DNA of 45,117 nt from CAZDBA01 sp964503615 (GTDB lineage Bacteria > Planctomycetota > Planctomycetia > Pirellulales > Pirellulaceae), in assembly GCA_964503615.1 (NCBI GenBank), contig CAZDBA010000015.1:1-45117 (forward strand). The letters are read 5' to 3'. The stretch's first letter is position 1; every line of letters starts with the position of its first letter. Of this stretch, positions 37,747-45,117 are shown one piece after another. The position numbers and the translations under genes are program-made. The notes under the pieces were generated by a model. That model ran no database searches. It had not been told where the DNA came from and worked only from the letters and a program-made list of their open reading frames with translations.

Positions 37747-38325
37747 TTGGACATCGTGCAGTATCCGCACCCAACGTTGCGACATAAATCAAAGCCCCTT
37801 CGTAAAGTAAACAAAGACCTTAAAGACTTGGTAGCCAAGATGTTTCCTCTAATGTATGAGGCGAGAGGAGTCGGTTTGGCGGCCAATCAAGTCGATTTGC
37901 CGTTTCAACTATTCATCGTTAACGAAGCCGCAGAACCGGGCAAAGGCGAAGAATTGGTTTTCATCAATCCCGTCATTCAGAAACCAAAAGGCCGTGAAGA
38001 AAAGGAAGAAGGCTGTCTCAGCTTGCCTGGAATCCACGCAAATGTGATGCGACCCACTCAAATTCATGTTTCCGCATACGGTCTGGACGGGTCGCCAATC
38101 GAAGGCACGTTTGATGGCATGCTAGCTCGAATTATCCAACACGAATACGATCATATCTGCGGGACCATGTTTATCGATCGAATCGCGGAATCGACGTTTA
38201 AGCTGATCGACGGCGAACTGGAAGATTTCGAAATCGAGTTTACTGGTCATCAAGCATCGGGGAAAATCCCGCCAGACATGGAAATCGCCGCCCGGCTAAA
38301 AAAGCTGGAAGACGAGTTCTGCTAA
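37747..38325 (+). CDS. def: Peptide deformylase
   Basis: A 192-residue metalloenzyme that removes the formyl group from nascent proteins. All three motifs are intact: GVGLAANQ at 41-48, EGCLSLP at 88-94 with the metal cysteine, and QHEYDH at 131-136 with the two metal histidines. The start is the TTG at 37747: the product then begins DIVQYPHPTLRHKSKPL, as in the family, and a GGAG site is correctly placed. The C-terminal 45 residues (after about 150) are charged and longer than in E. coli. It is followed after 78 bases by fmt, the enzyme for the opposite reaction on Met-tRNA; the pair is a common arrangement. Confidence 0.95.
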   Translation: MDIVQYPHPTLRHKSKPLRKVNKDLKDLVAKMFPLMYEARGVGLAANQVDLPFQLFIVNEAAEPGKGEELVFINPVIQKPKGREEKEEGCLSLPGIHANVMRPTQIHVSAYGLDGSPIEGTFDGMLARIIQHEYDHICGTMFIDRIAESTFKLIDGELEDFEIEFTGHQASGKIPPDMEIAARLKKLEDEFC

Positions 38326-38403
38326 GGTTTTCATCAAAACAATCGTTCGAAACCCGTTTGGCTTCGGCAATCCACTTTTCGCTTCTGTTAAACAGTTTTA
38401 GAT

Positions 38404-39381
38404 ATGCGCATTCTCATGTTTGGTACCGGTCCTTTTGCCGTGCCCACTTTCAAAGCGATTCTTGAGTCGGAGCACGAGGTTCCGCTTTTGGTTACCCGAC
38501 CCACGGTCGATTCGGGAAAGCGCAGAAAGTCAGTAGCCAACCCCAGCCGTGAAGCGGCCGAGGCTGCGGGCTTGCCGATCTTCGATCCACCCAGCATCAA
38601 CACGCCCGACGTGATCGAAAAACTGAAAGAGTTCGAACCAGACCTGTTCGTCGTTTGTGACTACGGCCAGATTCTATCCCGCGACTGCTTGGCCGTTGCC
38701 CGCTTGGGAGGAATCAACTTGCACGGATCTCTGCTTCCCAAATACCGTGGCGCAGCTCCAATCAATTGGGCTGTTTATCACGGCGAGCAAACGCTCGGCA
38801 TCACTGTGATTCATATGACCGCAAAACTGGATGCGGGACCGGCGTTGCGATTTGCAGAACTGACTGCCAGCGAAGACGAAACAGCCGAAGACCTCGAACC
38901 GCGGTTGTCCGAGTTGGGTGTTGCCGAAGTGATCACCTCAATCGAAATGCTCCAAGCCTGGGACGGCGAATCGACGATCGGTGAAAAGCAGGATCCCAAG
39001 TTGGCGACCAAGGCGCCTCGACTGAACAAGTCAGACGGTTGTGTCGATTGGACTCGTACTCGAAAACAGATCATTGACCAAGTCAGGGCATTTCAACCGT
39101 GGCCTGGCACCTATACCAATTGGCAACGTGAAAAAGGTCAGCCAATCCGCATTATCATTCACCGCGCGGTTCGGTTGGACCCCGCAACGATGAACGATCA
39201 GCCCTATGACGATTCAGTTGAACCGGGACAAATCTGCGCGAGCACCAAAACGAGTCTGGCGATCATGACGGGTGATGGCATGCTTGCCTTGACTGAAATA
39301 CAGCCAGCAGGCAAAAGGAAAATGGAAATCTCTGAGTTCTTGCGAGGTTATAAACCTGAGATCGGCGATCGGTTCGAATAG
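38404..39381 (+). CDS. fmt: Methionyl-tRNA formyltransferase
   Basis: A 325-residue enzyme that formylates initiator Met-tRNA with 10-formyl-tetrahydrofolate. FGTGPFAVPTF at the start, the catalytic set Asn105, His107 (NLHGSLLPKYRGAAPINWA) and Asp143 (KLDAGPAL, where most have LDTG) are visible. The C-terminal tRNA-binding domain begins near 205 (RLNKSDGCVDWTRTRKQIIDQVRAFQPWPGTYT). Length is normal. It uses the folate cofactor whose synthesis involves folK nearby. It converges with the next gene with only 7 bases between stops. Confidence 0.95.
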   Translation: MRILMFGTGPFAVPTFKAILESEHEVPLLVTRPTVDSGKRRKSVANPSREAAEAAGLPIFDPPSINTPDVIEKLKEFEPDLFVVCDYGQILSRDCLAVARLGGINLHGSLLPKYRGAAPINWAVYHGEQTLGITVIHMTAKLDAGPALRFAELTASEDETAEDLEPRLSELGVAEVITSIEMLQAWDGESTIGEKQDPKLATKAPRLNKSDGCVDWTRTRKQIIDQVRAFQPWPGTYTNWQREKGQPIRIIIHRAVRLDPATMNDQPYDDSVEPGQICASTKTSLAIMTGDGMLALTEIQPAGKRKMEISEFLRGYKPEIGDRFE

Positions 39382-39388
39382 GATTTCA

Positions 39389-40036
39389 CTACGGCCGACG
39401 CTCAAGGATAAAATAGGATAATGGAATTCGAATCGGTCCGAATTTGGCGACCGCCCGACCCAGCATGTGATTGTCGCCGATCCTGACGACTTGGTCTTCT
39501 AATAAGCGAGCAGGGTCCTTAGGTGGGTTGTTTCCGTTAGCGTAGGAAAAGACTGCACCTTGGCCAAAGTACCCACGGTGGGTTGGAGCTTGAACCGCGT
39601 AACCGCCGCGTCGCTCAAGCAAATTGTTTCGATAATCGAATTTGGTTTGCCATCCATTGGTCCGCAGTTCGCTCGACTGAACTTGTTGGACTTGGATATT
39701 GTCGCCGTACACCTGTCCGTTCGACCCCACATCGATGCTTTTGACAAATTGACGGTAGCCGACGACTTCCACAATCCCTTTGTTTACACCGTTCCACTGA
39801 CCGGCAAGTTCCTGAGGTTGAGGCGTTGTGCCCGTGCGATACAGACGACGGTAATGCCACAAATTGTTATTGGTTGTGTCCATTATGTCGCTACCAGCCA
39901 CCACCAAGGGAGTGTTCTGGGGGTAGTCTGCGTAAAAATCGGCATAGGTGCCGTTGTGTTGAGCAACTGAATCGCTAGCCAACAAAACCAAACACACCAA
40001 CGAAGCCAGGCAACAAAGAGCACGGGAGAGAGACAT
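39389..40036 (-). CDS. Secreted protein of unknown function
   Basis: A 215-residue protein with a clear signal peptide (MSLSRALCCLASLVCLVLLASDSVAQ, cleavage near 26). The mature part has no motif I recognise; it is rich in Asn, Gln, Gly and Tyr (NGTYADFYADYPQNTP, NNNLWHYRRLYRTG, RGYFGQGAVFSYANGNNPP), with about ten short predicted strands. It may be a small extracellular or outer-membrane beta protein. The ATG at 40036 gives the signal peptide; an extension to 40072 is unlikely. It ends 7 bases from fmt. Confidence 0.7.
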   Translation of the reverse strand: MSLSRALCCLASLVCLVLLASDSVAQHNGTYADFYADYPQNTPLVVAGSDIMDTTNNNLWHYRRLYRTGTTPQPQELAGQWNGVNKGIVEVVGYRQFVKSIDVGSNGQVYGDNIQVQQVQSSELRTNGWQTKFDYRNNLLERRGGYAVQAPTHRGYFGQGAVFSYANGNNPPKDPARLLEDQVVRIGDNHMLGRAVAKFGPIRIPLSYFILERRP

Positions 40037-40433
40037 AAGTGATCTTTCGGGGAGAGAACAAGAGATTGGCACACAAGAAGATACTTCCTGGCTAGTTTCC
40101 GGGGTTTATTTGCTCTCGAAATTTTCGTTTTCACTGTATTTGCCGTATGGAAACGATCGCTTTGTGCTGGTTCTCATGCCTGAGAGTGCTTGCGATCTGC
40201 GAATGCCAAATAGCTTACTCGAATGAAAAATGCCCTCTGGTAGAACCAGGCCTCAGAATCTACCGATTTCCTCTCGCCCAAACAATTTTCGGCGTGTTAG
40301 ACTGGCTGCTGTTTTCCAATGGTGACACAAAAGCCAGCGAGTTATCTTACGATTTTTTCGCCGTGGACTTCCATCGGAACCCTTTAAAACGAATTCGAAA
40401 TACAAACGCCCAACGCAGCGAACTCAAACCGCA
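40037..40433. promoter_or_regulatory. Divergent intergenic region before miaB
   Basis: About 397 bases between the secreted unknown and miaB. A hairpin CTGGT with ACCAG lies near 40230-40242. An open frame on the plus strand through this region (40147-40485) overlaps miaB and has no family resemblance. Promoters for both genes are expected here; none can be fixed. Confidence 0.35.
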
Positions 40434-41876
40434 ATGTCCGAGAAAACGCACAAACTTTACATCGAAACGGTTGGCTGTCAGATGAACATGCTGGACAGCG
40501 AAATGGTCGTGGCCAGCTTGCGCCGCGAAGGTTACGAACTGACCGACAACACAAAAGAAGCGGACACATTGCTGTTCAATACATGCAGTGTTCGTCAACA
40601 CGCTGAGGATAAAACCTACAGCGCCCTCGGTCGTTTGCGCCAGCAGAAGAAACGAGACCCCAGCAAGATCATTGGCGTCATGGGCTGTATGGCGCAAAAA
40701 GATCAAAAGCTGATCTTCGAACGAGCGCCCTACGTTGACTTGATCGTTGGGCCTGGCCAATTGCATCAAATTCCTGACTTGATCCGCAACGCCCGCGAGG
40801 GAGCCCAGTGGCAAACCGCACTCAGCATGGGACGGACTGACGGAAAAGTGCTTGACATCAAACGGAGTCATGAAACGTTTGACCCGTTGCGCGATCCCAC
40901 TATGCGGCCGACACCGTTTCAGGCTTACCTGCGAATCCAAATCGGTTGTGACAAATTTTGCACCTACTGCATCGTCCCTATGACGCGTGGACCCGAGCAA
41001 GGTCGGCCACCAACGCAAATCGTCGAAGAGGCAACTTTGCTCGCGCAGCAAGGCTGTAAAGAGATCACGCTTCTCGGCCAAACCGTCAACAGCTACAAAT
41101 TTCGCACTCCGGCAGGCGAAGTCACCGACATGGCCGCGCTGTTAGAGATGCTGCATCCGATCGAAGGGCTCGAGCGGATTAAGTTCATCACGAACTACCC
41201 CAAGGACATGACCGAACCGTTGCTGGAAACGATTCGCGATCTGCCCAAGGTCTCGCCATATCTACACGTGCCAGCCCAACACGGTTGCGATAACGTGCTC
41301 AAGCGCATGAAACGCGGCTACACGACAGGCGACTACTACGCCATGATGGAACGGATCGACAAAATTCTGGGTGACCGAGCCGCCGTCTCCAGTGATTTCA
41401 TCGTTGGCTTTTGCGGCGAAACGGACGAAGAATTTCAGCGGACTTGTGACCTGCTGGAAAAATGCCGCTTTAAAAACAGCTTTATCTTTAAGTACAGCGA
41501 GCGACCCGGAACCCGCAGCGCCGATCACTTGCCCGATGACATTCCGATGCAAGTCAAAAAGGATCGCAACAACCACCTCTTGGCGATTCAAAACCGAATC
41601 AGCGAAGAAGACAACCAGCGGTTCCTTCAACAAACGGTCGAAGTTCTTGTCGAAGGACCCAGCAAAAAAGCGAACACCAACGTGCCGCCGGGAACTCCGA
41701 TTCAGTTAACAGGTCGCACCCACTGCGATCGAATCTGCGTATTCGAAGGCAACACCCGTCTGGCCGGTCAGATGATTCCCGTTGGGATCTACGACTGCAC
41801 CGCATTCACATTGATGGGTACGGTAATTACAAGCGAAGCGACCGGTGACCGGGTTCAGCTGAACGTAAATGTTTAA
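40434..41876 (+). CDS. miaB: tRNA-2-methylthio-N6-dimethylallyladenosine synthase
   Basis: A 480-residue radical-SAM methylthiotransferase that modifies A37 of tRNAs reading UNN codons. The N-terminal domain has the cluster cysteines at 15 (GCQMN), 51 (NTCSVR) and 85 (GCMAQ); the radical SAM motif CDKFCTYC is at 172-179; a TRAM domain for RNA binding fills about 410-480. Length is normal. Start ATG at 40434. It converges with the beta-barrel gene and shares a terminator-like hairpin with it. The iPA-forming MiaA is not in the window. Confidence 0.96.
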   Translation: MSEKTHKLYIETVGCQMNMLDSEMVVASLRREGYELTDNTKEADTLLFNTCSVRQHAEDKTYSALGRLRQQKKRDPSKIIGVMGCMAQKDQKLIFERAPYVDLIVGPGQLHQIPDLIRNAREGAQWQTALSMGRTDGKVLDIKRSHETFDPLRDPTMRPTPFQAYLRIQIGCDKFCTYCIVPMTRGPEQGRPPTQIVEEATLLAQQGCKEITLLGQTVNSYKFRTPAGEVTDMAALLEMLHPIEGLERIKFITNYPKDMTEPLLETIRDLPKVSPYLHVPAQHGCDNVLKRMKRGYTTGDYYAMMERIDKILGDRAAVSSDFIVGFCGETDEEFQRTCDLLEKCRFKNSFIFKYSERPGTRSADHLPDDIPMQVKKDRNNHLLAIQNRISEEDNQRFLQQTVEVLVEGPSKKANTNVPPGTPIQLTGRTHCDRICVFEGNTRLAGQMIPVGIYDCTAFTLMGTVITSEATGDRVQLNVNV

Positions 41877-41882
41877 GCGGTC

Positions 41883-41901
41883 CGACGAACGGTATTCGTC
41901 G
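41883..41901. terminator. Shared hairpin between convergent miaB and beta-barrel gene
   Basis: CGACGAA at 41883-41889 pairs perfectly with TTCGTCG at 41895-41901 around a 5-base loop, 7 bases before the minus-strand stop. It may serve as a terminator for both genes. Confidence 0.5.
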
Positions 41902-41907
41902 TAAGCA

Positions 41908-43302
41908 TTAGAAGTTGAACCGCAGACGAAACGCAACTTCGTGTCCGGACTGATCGTCGAACACTACCGTATTGCCGCTAGATGAAGGACCGGTCTCTCG
42001 GCCGTTACCAAAATCGATGTACTGATAGTCGAGATCAAAATACATCTTGTCGGTCATCTTCAGCGCGAGACCGCCACCCAATACGTAGGCAAATGTAGTC
42101 TCTTCGTCGCTGCGAAAACCCTCTGAGTTTACTGCTGGGGTCGTGACTGTCCCACCAAAACCGAAGGGACTGACCGCAGTTGCATGTGATCGCCCATAGG
42201 CGGCGCCCACACCGGCAGAAAAATAAGGCTTGATACACCCATTGAAACCGGGCAGGGAGTAACGTCCCGTCAACATCGTTGTGAAAATCTCGGTGCCACC
42301 ATCGAACCCAAATGCACTTCCTGCCGGAACATCTAAATCGAATTCCGACTCGGCAAAACGATAGCGGCCGCTGAGATCGATTCGAAGGTCATCGGTAAGA
42401 TACCGACCAAATCCCGCACCAAACAAAAGATTGTCACCTTGTTCAATCGAAATTCCATTCAAATTACCTGTGCCTTCACCGAAATAGCCTCCAAAGTCAA
42501 CAAACATATAAGCCGGTTTGCCACTGCCAAGCTGACGAATTCTATTGCCTGCCCTGGAATTGCCCGCCCTGGAACGGTTCCCTCTCCGGCGCGTAAAAAG
42601 ACCGCGTCTACTACCATTTCCTCGTCCGTCCCCCAAACCGGAATAGGAATCACCCGTTACTTCGCTTCCTGATTCGCAACCGCAACTTGCACCTATGTCG
42701 TTCGATGACAAAGCAAATGTTGAGCCAACCACACTTTGATAGTCACCTTGGGTTTCATATCGGTTTGCAGGAACTGAATTTACTAATGGCTGGTATTGGG
42801 GCTGAGGATATTGAATCTGAGGTGCAGCTGATTGTCCAATAAAATCAGAATCTTCTATCGGAGCGGGCGCGATATTCCCTTGGGGAGCAAGCGTAACGGG
42901 ATCCGGGTAGCCGACTTCGCGAGGAATAGCTTGAGGCAACACGGAAGGCGCAAGGGGAGATGGTTGATACTCACCGCTGATACGGGGAGCGGTTCCCTCG
43001 TCTTGACCTGGTTCCAACGACGGAAGAGGCGTTGGCACTTGCAAGTTCCCGGTTGGCAGACTGGGAGCTTCCGAAAACTCCTGTTGATAGCCGGTCAATT
43101 TTGCGCCGATCGGATTTGTCGAACCCAAAGATTCATATTGCCCACGATCTGAAAGTCGCTTTTGGTTTGGATTCAGCGACGGTGTGTTTGGATTCGTTGT
43201 GTACGTTTCTGGTCCGCCAAGTCTCATTGAAACCTGTGCGTTAGCCGATGTGTTCAGCCCTATAAGAACCATTGTCAGAAACAGAAATTGCCCAATTCTC
43301 AT
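41908..43302 (-). CDS. Outer-membrane beta-barrel protein with proline-rich N-terminal region
   Basis: A 464-residue exported protein. Signal peptide MRIGQFLFLTMVLIGLNTSANAQ to about 23. Residues about 24-215 are low-complexity (Pro, Gln, Ser, Gly, with SLPTGNLQVPTPLPSLEP). Then a Gly/Arg-rich stretch (GNRSRAGNSRAGNRI) leads to a porin-like beta-barrel from about 260: alternating strands (YMFVDFGGYFGEG, LRIDLSGRYRFAESEFDLD, TTMLTGRYSLPG, FAYVLGGGLALKM, MYFDLDYQYIDFGNG) and a final strand ending in Phe (VAFRLRFNF), the normal recognition end for barrel assembly. It resembles small OmpA/opacity-type barrels. The ATG at 43302 places the signal peptide; the frame extends to 43353. Confidence 0.82.
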   Translation of the reverse strand: MRIGQFLFLTMVLIGLNTSANAQVSMRLGGPETYTTNPNTPSLNPNQKRLSDRGQYESLGSTNPIGAKLTGYQQEFSEAPSLPTGNLQVPTPLPSLEPGQDEGTAPRISGEYQPSPLAPSVLPQAIPREVGYPDPVTLAPQGNIAPAPIEDSDFIGQSAAPQIQYPQPQYQPLVNSVPANRYETQGDYQSVVGSTFALSSNDIGASCGCESGSEVTGDSYSGLGDGRGNGSRRGLFTRRRGNRSRAGNSRAGNRIRQLGSGKPAYMFVDFGGYFGEGTGNLNGISIEQGDNLLFGAGFGRYLTDDLRIDLSGRYRFAESEFDLDVPAGSAFGFDGGTEIFTTMLTGRYSLPGFNGCIKPYFSAGVGAAYGRSHATAVSPFGFGGTVTTPAVNSEGFRSDEETTFAYVLGGGLALKMTDKMYFDLDYQYIDFGNGRETGPSSSGNTVVFDDQSGHEVAFRLRFNF

Positions 43303-43587
43303 CTCTCTCGCCCAAAAAGGCGCCCTCCGGAGTGATCTTGAAACTTTCGTCACGGGAGCATTTCGCCCGTATTTTGGTGCCTGATCTGCGCAATGTTTGC
43401 GGGAACAGTGCTGCCAGCACCAGAATCTGAGATCGTCCAGTGCGGCTGGTAAAATATAGCCATTCTGCCGATTCCAACGATATTTACGAAAATTCCACTC
43501 CCCAATGGTCTCGCTATCGAATTTTGAATCCCACTGGCTTGGTAGGATGCCATTGATAGTAAGGGAACGTTGAACTGGAAAATTACG

Positions 43588-44454
43588 ATGGTTGAGAATA
43601 CCCAGCCGCTGGACATAAATAAGCCAAAATCAATCAAGTCAAAAATGCTTCGCTGGTTAAGTTTCCTTGCGATCGTTTACGTCATCGTCGTTTTGATATT
43701 TTACTTTTTCCAGTCTTATATGTTGTTTCCGGGCCTGCTTCGGCAACGAATTGCGATTGATGATCTCCCTGCTGGGTTGGAAGTTGTCCGCATCCCAACT
43801 GCTGATGACGAGAATCTCGATGGTGTTCTTTTTAAACCAGAAGATCCGCGTGGATTGGTGATCCTCTGTCACGGCAATGGAGATCTAATTTGTTACATGC
43901 TGAACGAAGTCACTCAGTTGGGTAAACGATTCAACGTTGCCGTATTGGCATTCGATTATCGAGGCTATGGAAACAGCGAGGGGTTCCCGACCGACCAACG
44001 GCTTTATGCTGACGGCCAAGCCGTTTACGATTTTGCGATAGCGCAAGGGTACACAGGTGACAACATTGTTGTCTTTGGACAGTCGCTGGGAGGAGCGATT
44101 GCCATTTCGATCGCAGAAAATAACCCGATCACGGCATTGGGTATTCGCAGCAGTTTTTCGAAACTATCAGATCTTGCCGCGGCCAAGTTTCCCTGGCTGC
44201 CGGTCAAGCTGCTAATCAAGAACGACTTTCCCTCTGCCGAAAAACTCTCCAGCTACTCAGGTCCACTCGTTCAGATGCATGGTTCAGCGGACCAAGTGAT
44301 TCCGATCAAATTCGGAAGGAAGCTCCACGAATCGGCAACCAATGCGAGCCCAAAAAAGTTCATGGAGATTAAAGGGTTCGGCCACAACGGTCCAACACCC
44401 GAGCCGTATTGGGTGGAGTTCGGCAAAATGCTGGACGAGACCTTGCGCCCTTAA
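43588..44454 (+). CDS. Membrane-anchored alpha/beta hydrolase (BEM46-like)
   Basis: A 288-residue protein with one N-terminal transmembrane helix (LSFLAIVYVIVVLIFYFFQSYML, about 24-46) and an alpha/beta-hydrolase domain. The family blocks are CHGNGDLICYMLNEV, AFDYRGYGNSEGFPT, the nucleophile in FGQSLGGAIAIS, the acid in MHGSADQVIPI and the histidine in KGFGHNGPTP. Such BEM46-like hydrolases are common and their substrates usually unknown. I used the ATG at 43588; a TTG at 43570 would add six residues. It is divergent from the beta-barrel gene with 285 bases between them. Confidence 0.9.
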   Translation: MVENTQPLDINKPKSIKSKMLRWLSFLAIVYVIVVLIFYFFQSYMLFPGLLRQRIAIDDLPAGLEVVRIPTADDENLDGVLFKPEDPRGLVILCHGNGDLICYMLNEVTQLGKRFNVAVLAFDYRGYGNSEGFPTDQRLYADGQAVYDFAIAQGYTGDNIVVFGQSLGGAIAISIAENNPITALGIRSSFSKLSDLAAAKFPWLPVKLLIKNDFPSAEKLSSYSGPLVQMHGSADQVIPIKFGRKLHESATNASPKKFMEIKGFGHNGPTPEPYWVEFGKMLDETLRP

Positions 44455-44608
44455 ATTTCAGCACCACAACCACTCGTAGGATTCGCCAGAATTCCCCGCT
44501 TGCAGGATTTGTGCGGCTTCATCGAAGTTATTTGCGCCCAGCGTAGGAGCGGAAAAAGTAGAAGACGGCGTTAATATATCGTTTTGATTGCTGCGTTGGC
44601 ATTCAGGT

Positions 44609-45117
44609 TTAAACGTAGCAAACAAATGTCGCGAAGTTGAACCACTTCAGTAGAAGTTCAACCCGTTCAAAACCAGCCTTATGCAACATTTCCATGTTGT
44701 CGTTTACCGTCAGGGGAACCAGCACGTTTTCCAGCGCGTCTCTCTTGCGTGAGATTTCCAGTTCGCTGTAGCCCTGTCGTCGCTTGTACTCAAAGTACAA
44801 CTCGACCAATGCGTTGTCGACGTTGGGCTGATGGTGGATCACTTTTTCACTGACCAGCAAAAAACCTCCGGGCCGCATCGAATCACGAATCCTGCTTAGC
44901 AAGCCCAACCGATTCTCGACTTCGACAAACTGCAATGTGTAATTCATCAACACGATCGAAGCTTCTGAAAACTCGAATCGTCGGACATCGCTCAAACAAG
45001 TCTCGATCGTTTGTTGCAATTGGAGCTTGGCAAGCTTCTCATCGCACTTGGCCAACATCGCCTCAGAATTATCGACGCCAATCAATTCCATGTTCTTGTC
45101 TGGCAAACTTTGAGCCA
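44609..45117 (-). CDS. cmoA: Carboxy-S-adenosylmethionine synthase, 5'-truncated by the window end
   Basis: The C-terminal 168 residues or so of a class I methyltransferase-fold protein. IGVDNSEAMLAKC, IVLMNYTLQFVE, RPGGFLLVSEK and the CmoA-specific stretch YKRRQGYSELEISRKRDALENVL match CmoA, which makes carboxy-SAM from SAM and prephenate for tRNA wobble uridine modification (with CmoB). The SAM-binding GxGxG region lies beyond the window. Stop TAA at 44609-44611. Its partner cmoB is not visible here. Confidence 0.9.
   Translation of the reverse strand, partial: AQSLPDKNMELIGVDNSEAMLAKCDEKLAKLQLQQTIETCLSDVRRFEFSEASIVLMNYTLQFVEVENRLGLLSRIRDSMRPGGFLLVSEKVIHHQPNVDNALVELYFEYKRRQGYSELEISRKRDALENVLVPLTVNDNMEMLHKAGFERVELLLKWFNFATFVCYV

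Noticed and set aside
40147..40485. 112-codon plus-strand frame before miaB
   Set aside because: Overlaps the miaB start and has no family resemblance; the region is better read as promoter.

Overview
The window looks like a chromosomal segment of a planctomycete, most likely of the Pirellulales. Several observations support this: the secreted-protein N-terminus with a FEDKRLLA motif on the cyclophilin-like surface protein, the alternative complex III (ACIII) operon with an ActD-ActE fusion, the HTTM and DUF3859 proteins, PD40 and leucine-rich-repeat proteins, intergenic repeats of the VTRSVSK type, and weak or missing Shine-Dalgarno sequences at most genes. Genus cannot be judged from the sequence alone. 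No rRNA, tRNA, CRISPR array, insertion sequence or prophage was found.

Left part (1-6.5 kb): a secreted PD40 beta-propeller protein and a membrane-anchored LRR protein on the plus strand converge on a fatty-acid desaturase, an unrecognised 371-residue protein and a large exported protein carrying two jelly-roll-like modules plus a cyclophilin domain.

Centre (6.8-22 kb): one uninterrupted respiratory island on the plus strand: actA (pentaheme cytochrome), actB (Tat-exported Fe-S/molybdopterin-like), actC, an actD-actE fusion, actF, a small one-helix protein, a SCO copper chaperone, then coxB with its own haem c, coxA, a subunit III with a large insertion, subunit IV and a second subunit III-like protein. 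Together these would oxidise menaquinol, pass electrons through c-type haems to CuA and reduce oxygen, probably as an ACIII-caa3 supercomplex. Many of the proteins carry His/Asp/Gly-rich tracts.

Right of the island (22-32 kb): rarA, whose stop codon lies inside an inverted repeat; a zinc-ribbon membrane protein divergent from a LysM protein with a YkuD-like domain that has lost its catalytic cysteine; a CocE-type hydrolase; a CobB sirtuin; and an HTTM protein that seems to stop early next to an intergenic repeat. Then come glycogen and sugar genes (29.8-35.8 kb): a GH57 glucanotransferase or amylase, a GalT-like nucleotidylyltransferase, a DUF3859 protein and glycogen synthase, with an ABM-domain monooxygenase between them.

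Last part (36-45 kb): folK with a long C-terminal extension; an 892-base interval without a convincing gene but with strong hairpins and intrinsic terminators on both strands (best candidate for unannotated RNA genes); the def-fmt pair for N-formylmethionine handling; a secreted unknown; miaB; an outer-membrane beta-barrel protein; an anchored alpha/beta hydrolase; and the 3' part of cmoA, cut by the window end.

I did not find a clearly new defence or biosynthetic system. The most promising leads are the folK-def intergenic RNAs, the extra small subunit, insertion and His-rich tracts of the respiratory island, and the cysteine-less LysM-YkuD protein.
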